Shown: piece by piece, positions 60,796-64,000 of the stretch
Layout: each line of letters opens with the position of its first letter
Numbering within the stretch: the stretch's first letter is position 1
Assembly (NCBI GenBank): GCA_963082875.1
Contig: OY720099.1
Location: forward strand, 4,030,001 to 4,094,000
Direction: 5' to 3'
DNA: 64,000 nt
DNA from: Corella eumyota
Taxonomy: Eukaryota; Chordata; Ascidiacea; Phlebobranchia; Corellidae
Translations under genes and position numbers: made by a program
The notes under the pieces: model-generated
Seen by the model: the letters and a program-made list of their open reading frames with translations, nothing else
Told to the model about the DNA's origin: nothing
Databases searched by the model: none

Positions 60796-63700
60796 ATGTT
60801 GAGAATTGCTAAAAGAAAACGTAGGATTGCGTGTTCTAAAAGGTATAAACTATAGGTTATTATTTTTGTTAATATAAAAAATGTGTACAAAGAAGTTTTT
60901 AAATATGTAGCAAAATGTACATAACAAATAATAATTTACTGTTTAAAATAGATAGTGAGCTATTCTTTTTGTTTCAGTTAAATCTATGCTAAAAAATGTG
61001 AAAGATTTACCAGTGAATGTATGTGATCTATTTCTAGACAAACTAATTGTTATTTAAAATATTTTTTCAGAACTGATCCCATTTCCAGCAAAAGATTGTG
61101 CTTAGATGACCATGATGAATTACAACGGTAATTTTTTTGGGGTTGTACTAAAATACGCCCGGGAGGCCCGGGGTAGGCCCGGGGGGCCCGGGGGGCCCGG
61201 GGTATGTGCTGAAGGCGCGAGAGCTTCGGTGGTATTTATTTAAGTCTCTGGGTGTTTATATAATGCCCGGGCTATTAATATAAATCCAGATCGGTTTATA
61301 CGAGTTTTTATGCGGTCCGGGGGCGTTTAAATAAGGAGCGAGGTGTTTTATACAAGTTTTTATGAGACTCGGGGTGATTAAATGAGGCCCATGGTGATTT
61401 ATACGTGTTTTTATAAGGCCCGGGGTGTTAAAATAAGCCCCGGGGTCTTTTATACAAAGCCCGAGGCGTTTTATCGAGTTTATATAGGGCCCGGGTGTTT
61501 GAATAAGGCGAGGGGTGTTTATGTGCGGCCCGAAGTGTTCTATACAGGTTTAAATGAGGCCCGAGTGCTTTATACAAGTTTATATGAGGCCCTGGGTGTA
61601 TATATGAGGCCCGGAGTGTTTATATGGGGCCCGGGGTGCTTATATGAGGCCCGGGGTGTTTATATGAAGCCTGAGGTGTTTATATGAGGCCCGGGGTGTT
61701 TTATACAAGTTTATATAAGGCCCTGGGTGTATATATGAGGCCCGGGGTGTTTATATGGGGCCCGGGGTTTTTATGTAAAGCCCGATGTGTTAATATGAGG
61801 CCTGCTTTATAAAAAAAGAACATCCTATAACACAAAGTATTGCACTATTTGTAAAAAAAACTTAAAAATCTTAATAAGATTCCAAAATGTCTGTGATATA
61901 TCGCTAATATTATTGGCACAACTTAAAGGCTTGCAAATCAAATTTACAGTCAAATTCTGAAATTGGACAAATAAATCATGTATAGCACTAAATCACGTAA
62001 TAAAATTATCAGCTAATTAAAAGTAGAATTGTAGTTTTTACATGTAAAGTGTGCCATATAAGGTTTGCATTATTGCGAGATTTATTCAGAACACGTTACT
62101 AGAAGAAAAAAAAACGACACAAAAATGTTGTCGCAACGGAAAAACGACAATCTTGCTAAAATAGTTTTTTTAGGTCTATTGTTTAACACTTTTTCTGTGG
62201 TTTTTTTATACAATATTGAAAATATGGTAATTTGTTGCTTTTAATAGCCTATATATTTTAAGCATAAAGTTTGTTGACCAAAAAAAATTCGATTGTCGAT
62301 TTAATTCAATAAAAGTTGAAAATTGAAATTTTTTTCGATGTTAAAACCAACAACTAGAGCCTCATATAAACGCGGGCCTTTATATAAACTTATCTAAAAC
62401 ACCCCGGGCCTTATATTAAAACCCAGGCCGCCATATCAACACCTTGGGCCTCATATAAACTTGTATAAAACATCCCCGGGTCTCATAAAAATTCGTATAA
62501 AATATCCCGGGCCTTATAAAAACTCGTATAACACACCCCGGGGATTATATAATCTCGTATAAAACACCCCTGCCCTCATTTTAACACCCCGGGCCTTAAA
62601 AAAACTCATATAAAAGACCCCGGGCATCATTTGAACATCTCGGGCCTTATAAAAATTTGTATAAAACACCTCGGGTCTCATTTAAACACTCCGGGCTTCA
62701 TAAAAACTTGTATAAAACACCCCTGGCCTTATTTAAACACCCCGGGCCTTATTTAAACACCCCTGGCCTTATTTAAATACCCCGGGTCTTATTTAAACTT
62801 CCCGGGCCTCATATAAACACCCCGGGCCTCATATAAACTCGGTAAAACACCTCGGGCCTCACATAAACTCCTCGGGCCTCATATAAACACCCCGGGCCTC
62901 ATATAAACACCCCGTACCTCATATAAACTTGTATAAAACAACCCGGGCCTCATTTAAACTTGTATAAAATACCTCGGGCCTAATATAAACACCCCGGGCC
63001 TCATATAAACTTGATAAAGCGCCCCGGGCCTTGTATAAAACACCCCGCGCCACTTTTTAACACCCTGGGCCCCATAAAAACACGTATAAAACACCCCGGG
63101 CCTTATTTAAACACTCCCGGGCCTCATATAAACTCGTATAAACCGATCTGGACTTATATTAATAGCCCGAGCCTCATATAAACACCATGGGACTGAAATA
63201 AATACCACCGAAGCTCTTGGACTCACCCCGGGCTTCCCGCGCATACCCCGGGCCTCCCGGACCTACCCCGGCCCCCGGGCCTCCCGGGCGTATTTTAGTA
63301 GGACCGATTTTTTTGTGCCTCAAACTAAAATTTTAGTAATTTTATGTCAGTATTATAGGCATCCTGTTTGAATCTTGCTACTGTTATTTTAGACACTCAT
63401 TACAGCAAAAATAGTAGCTAATTCCATTTAATTTAACAATTTGGGTATTTTAAAGTGTGTCTTTTTGCATAAAAGAAAAACATATAAAAGAAATACTAAA
63501 GGATTAAATGGGAATCATATTATATTTCAAGATACACAATCAAAACAAAAAAACAAGGCTGATTTTGCAACTAATGGTGATTAAAGTTGTGAAATTTTTT
63601 TTTGTTATAAAATTTAATATTTTTTAGGAAAGAAAACAAGTCAATTTCTGTGGAAATACTAAAGTTTATGATTGATGCTGATATTGATTGGGTAGCCTTC

Positions 63701-64000
63701 AAACTTTTGATGCCTGAGAGTGGTTTAAAAGAATTGCTAAGCTCTTCTTGTTTAAATAATGGTAAGATGTTGTAAAATTTAAAACTACGGATTGTAAACG
63801 ACAAAATAAATATCATTCTAATGTATTCAAAATATATGCATATAAAGATTTCTTTACATGTTAATTGACTTGTGAGCAATAAAATTTCATTTTTCTAAAC
63901 TGCTCAGTCAATTTTAAATATATTATCCAGTAAAATTAAAAAAAAATTTGTGGCTTCATGCTCTTTTTTTCATTTTATGATAAATTGTTTTTGGTAAAAG
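60796..64000 (+). CDS. Second ZNFX1-like paralogue, first three exons (runs off the window)
   Basis: Three exons are visible: 60796-60842, 61071-61127 and 63628-63761, with phases 2, 2 and 1, identical to the first three introns of the neighbouring ZNFX1. The product starts MLRIAKRKRR, continues with SSKRLCLDDHDELQR (compare [14 protein letters not shown] in the first copy) and ends the third exon with [14 protein letters not shown] (compare [14 protein letters not shown]). Similarity between the copies in these exons is otherwise low, so the duplication is old, or this end evolves fast. The rest, including the helicase and zinc fingers, lies beyond the window. Intron 2 is mostly a foldback element. 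Intron 3 starts at 63762 and is open at the window edge. Confidence 0.8.
61131..61139. repeat. Left 9-bp target-site duplication of the foldback element
   Basis: ATTTTTTTG at 61131-61139 and again at 63307-63315. The left copy overlaps the 5' splice site of intron 2 (GTAATT, 61128-61133) and leaves it intact. Confidence 0.65.
61140..63306. mobile_element. Foldback-type DNA transposon, non-autonomous
   Basis: The 2.17-kb element in intron 2 of the second ZNFX1 copy has ends in exact inverse order: tactaaaatacgcccgggag at left, and its complement ctcccgggcgtattttagta at right, with a few mismatched outermost bases. Left arm about 61140-61810 and right arm about 62350-63306 consist of imperfect tandem repeats of a 20-bp unit close to ggcccggggtgtttatatga, with some units lengthened by tttatacaagt. 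The right arm carries the complement. An AT-rich loop of about 540 bp (61811-62349) has no transposase. Long repeat-built inverted arms and a 9-bp target duplication are the hallmarks of Drosophila FB and sea-urchin TU elements. An open frame at 61382-61687 is a repeat artefact. Superfamily undetermined. Confidence 0.85.
63307..63315. repeat. Right 9-bp target-site duplication of the foldback element
   Basis: ATTTTTTTG, identical to 61131-61139. T-runs are common here, so chance agreement is possible, but the position exactly at the ends of the inverted arms supports it. Confidence 0.65.

Noticed and set aside
61382-61687. 101-codon frame in the foldback arm
   Set aside because: Low-complexity translation of the 20-bp repeat; no transposase features.
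63571-63879. Minus-strand frame at the right end
   Set aside because: Antisense shadow of exon 3 of the second ZNFX1 copy.

Overview
The window is AT-rich, roughly 70 percent by eye, and gene-dense. Genes are split by many short T-rich introns with GT..AG ends, and their products are plainly animal: an LRR-Ig-FN3 receptor, a matrix metalloproteinase, cyclin J and ZNFX1. Together with compact intergenic spaces, an abundant tRNA-derived SINE and the chordate-like repertoire, this suggests a tunicate, probably an ascidian of the Ciona type. The species cannot be fixed from the sequence alone. No LTR element, Polinton, rRNA gene or convincing tRNA gene was seen.

Layout: (1) 1-7045, IMMP2L (+), with an LRRN-like LRR-Ig-FN3 membrane receptor gene (477-4291, -) nested in its intron. 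(2) 8503-11124, cyclin J (+), followed by a long T-rich 3' region. (3) 12690-13448, a small secreted precursor (-) made of repeated Trp-Tyr-Asp peptides separated by Lys-Arg sites. I do not recognise its family. (4) 14193-19134, NCKIPSD/SPIN90 (+). (5) 19864-20226, PHPT1 (+), and 20343-22119, UROS (+), only 116 bp apart. (6) 22120-31190, a 9-kb non-coding stretch rich in TGACGTCA palindromes, with a candidate promoter and leader exon near 26.6-26.8 kb. (7) 31308-39789, MMP21 (+). (8) 41921-58454, a complete ZNFX1 (+) of 43 coding exons and 1928 codons. (9) 60796 to the window end, the start of a second, diverged ZNFX1 paralogue (+), whose second intron carries a 2.17-kb foldback element. The coding joins of all eight complete genes were checked by hand for reading phase, and every join is consistent.

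The most notable signals are these. The antisense nesting of an LRRN-type gene inside IMMP2L, and the UROS-then-MMP21 order, both match arrangements known in human. The WYD-repeat precursor may be an undescribed peptide family. A block of about 1.4 kb upstream of both ZNFX1 copies is about 98 percent identical while the genes it precedes are strongly diverged, which looks like gene conversion. A foldback transposon in the second ZNFX1 copy has 9-bp flanking repeats and arms made of a CCCGGG-bearing minisatellite. The TGACGTCA palindrome occurs 18 times where about half an occurrence is expected.

Functionally the genes are mostly unrelated housekeeping and signalling genes: mitochondrial protein processing, cell cycle, actin regulation, histidine dephosphorylation, haem synthesis, extracellular proteolysis and RNA-based defence. 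The only gene-family relationship inside the window is the ZNFX1 pair.
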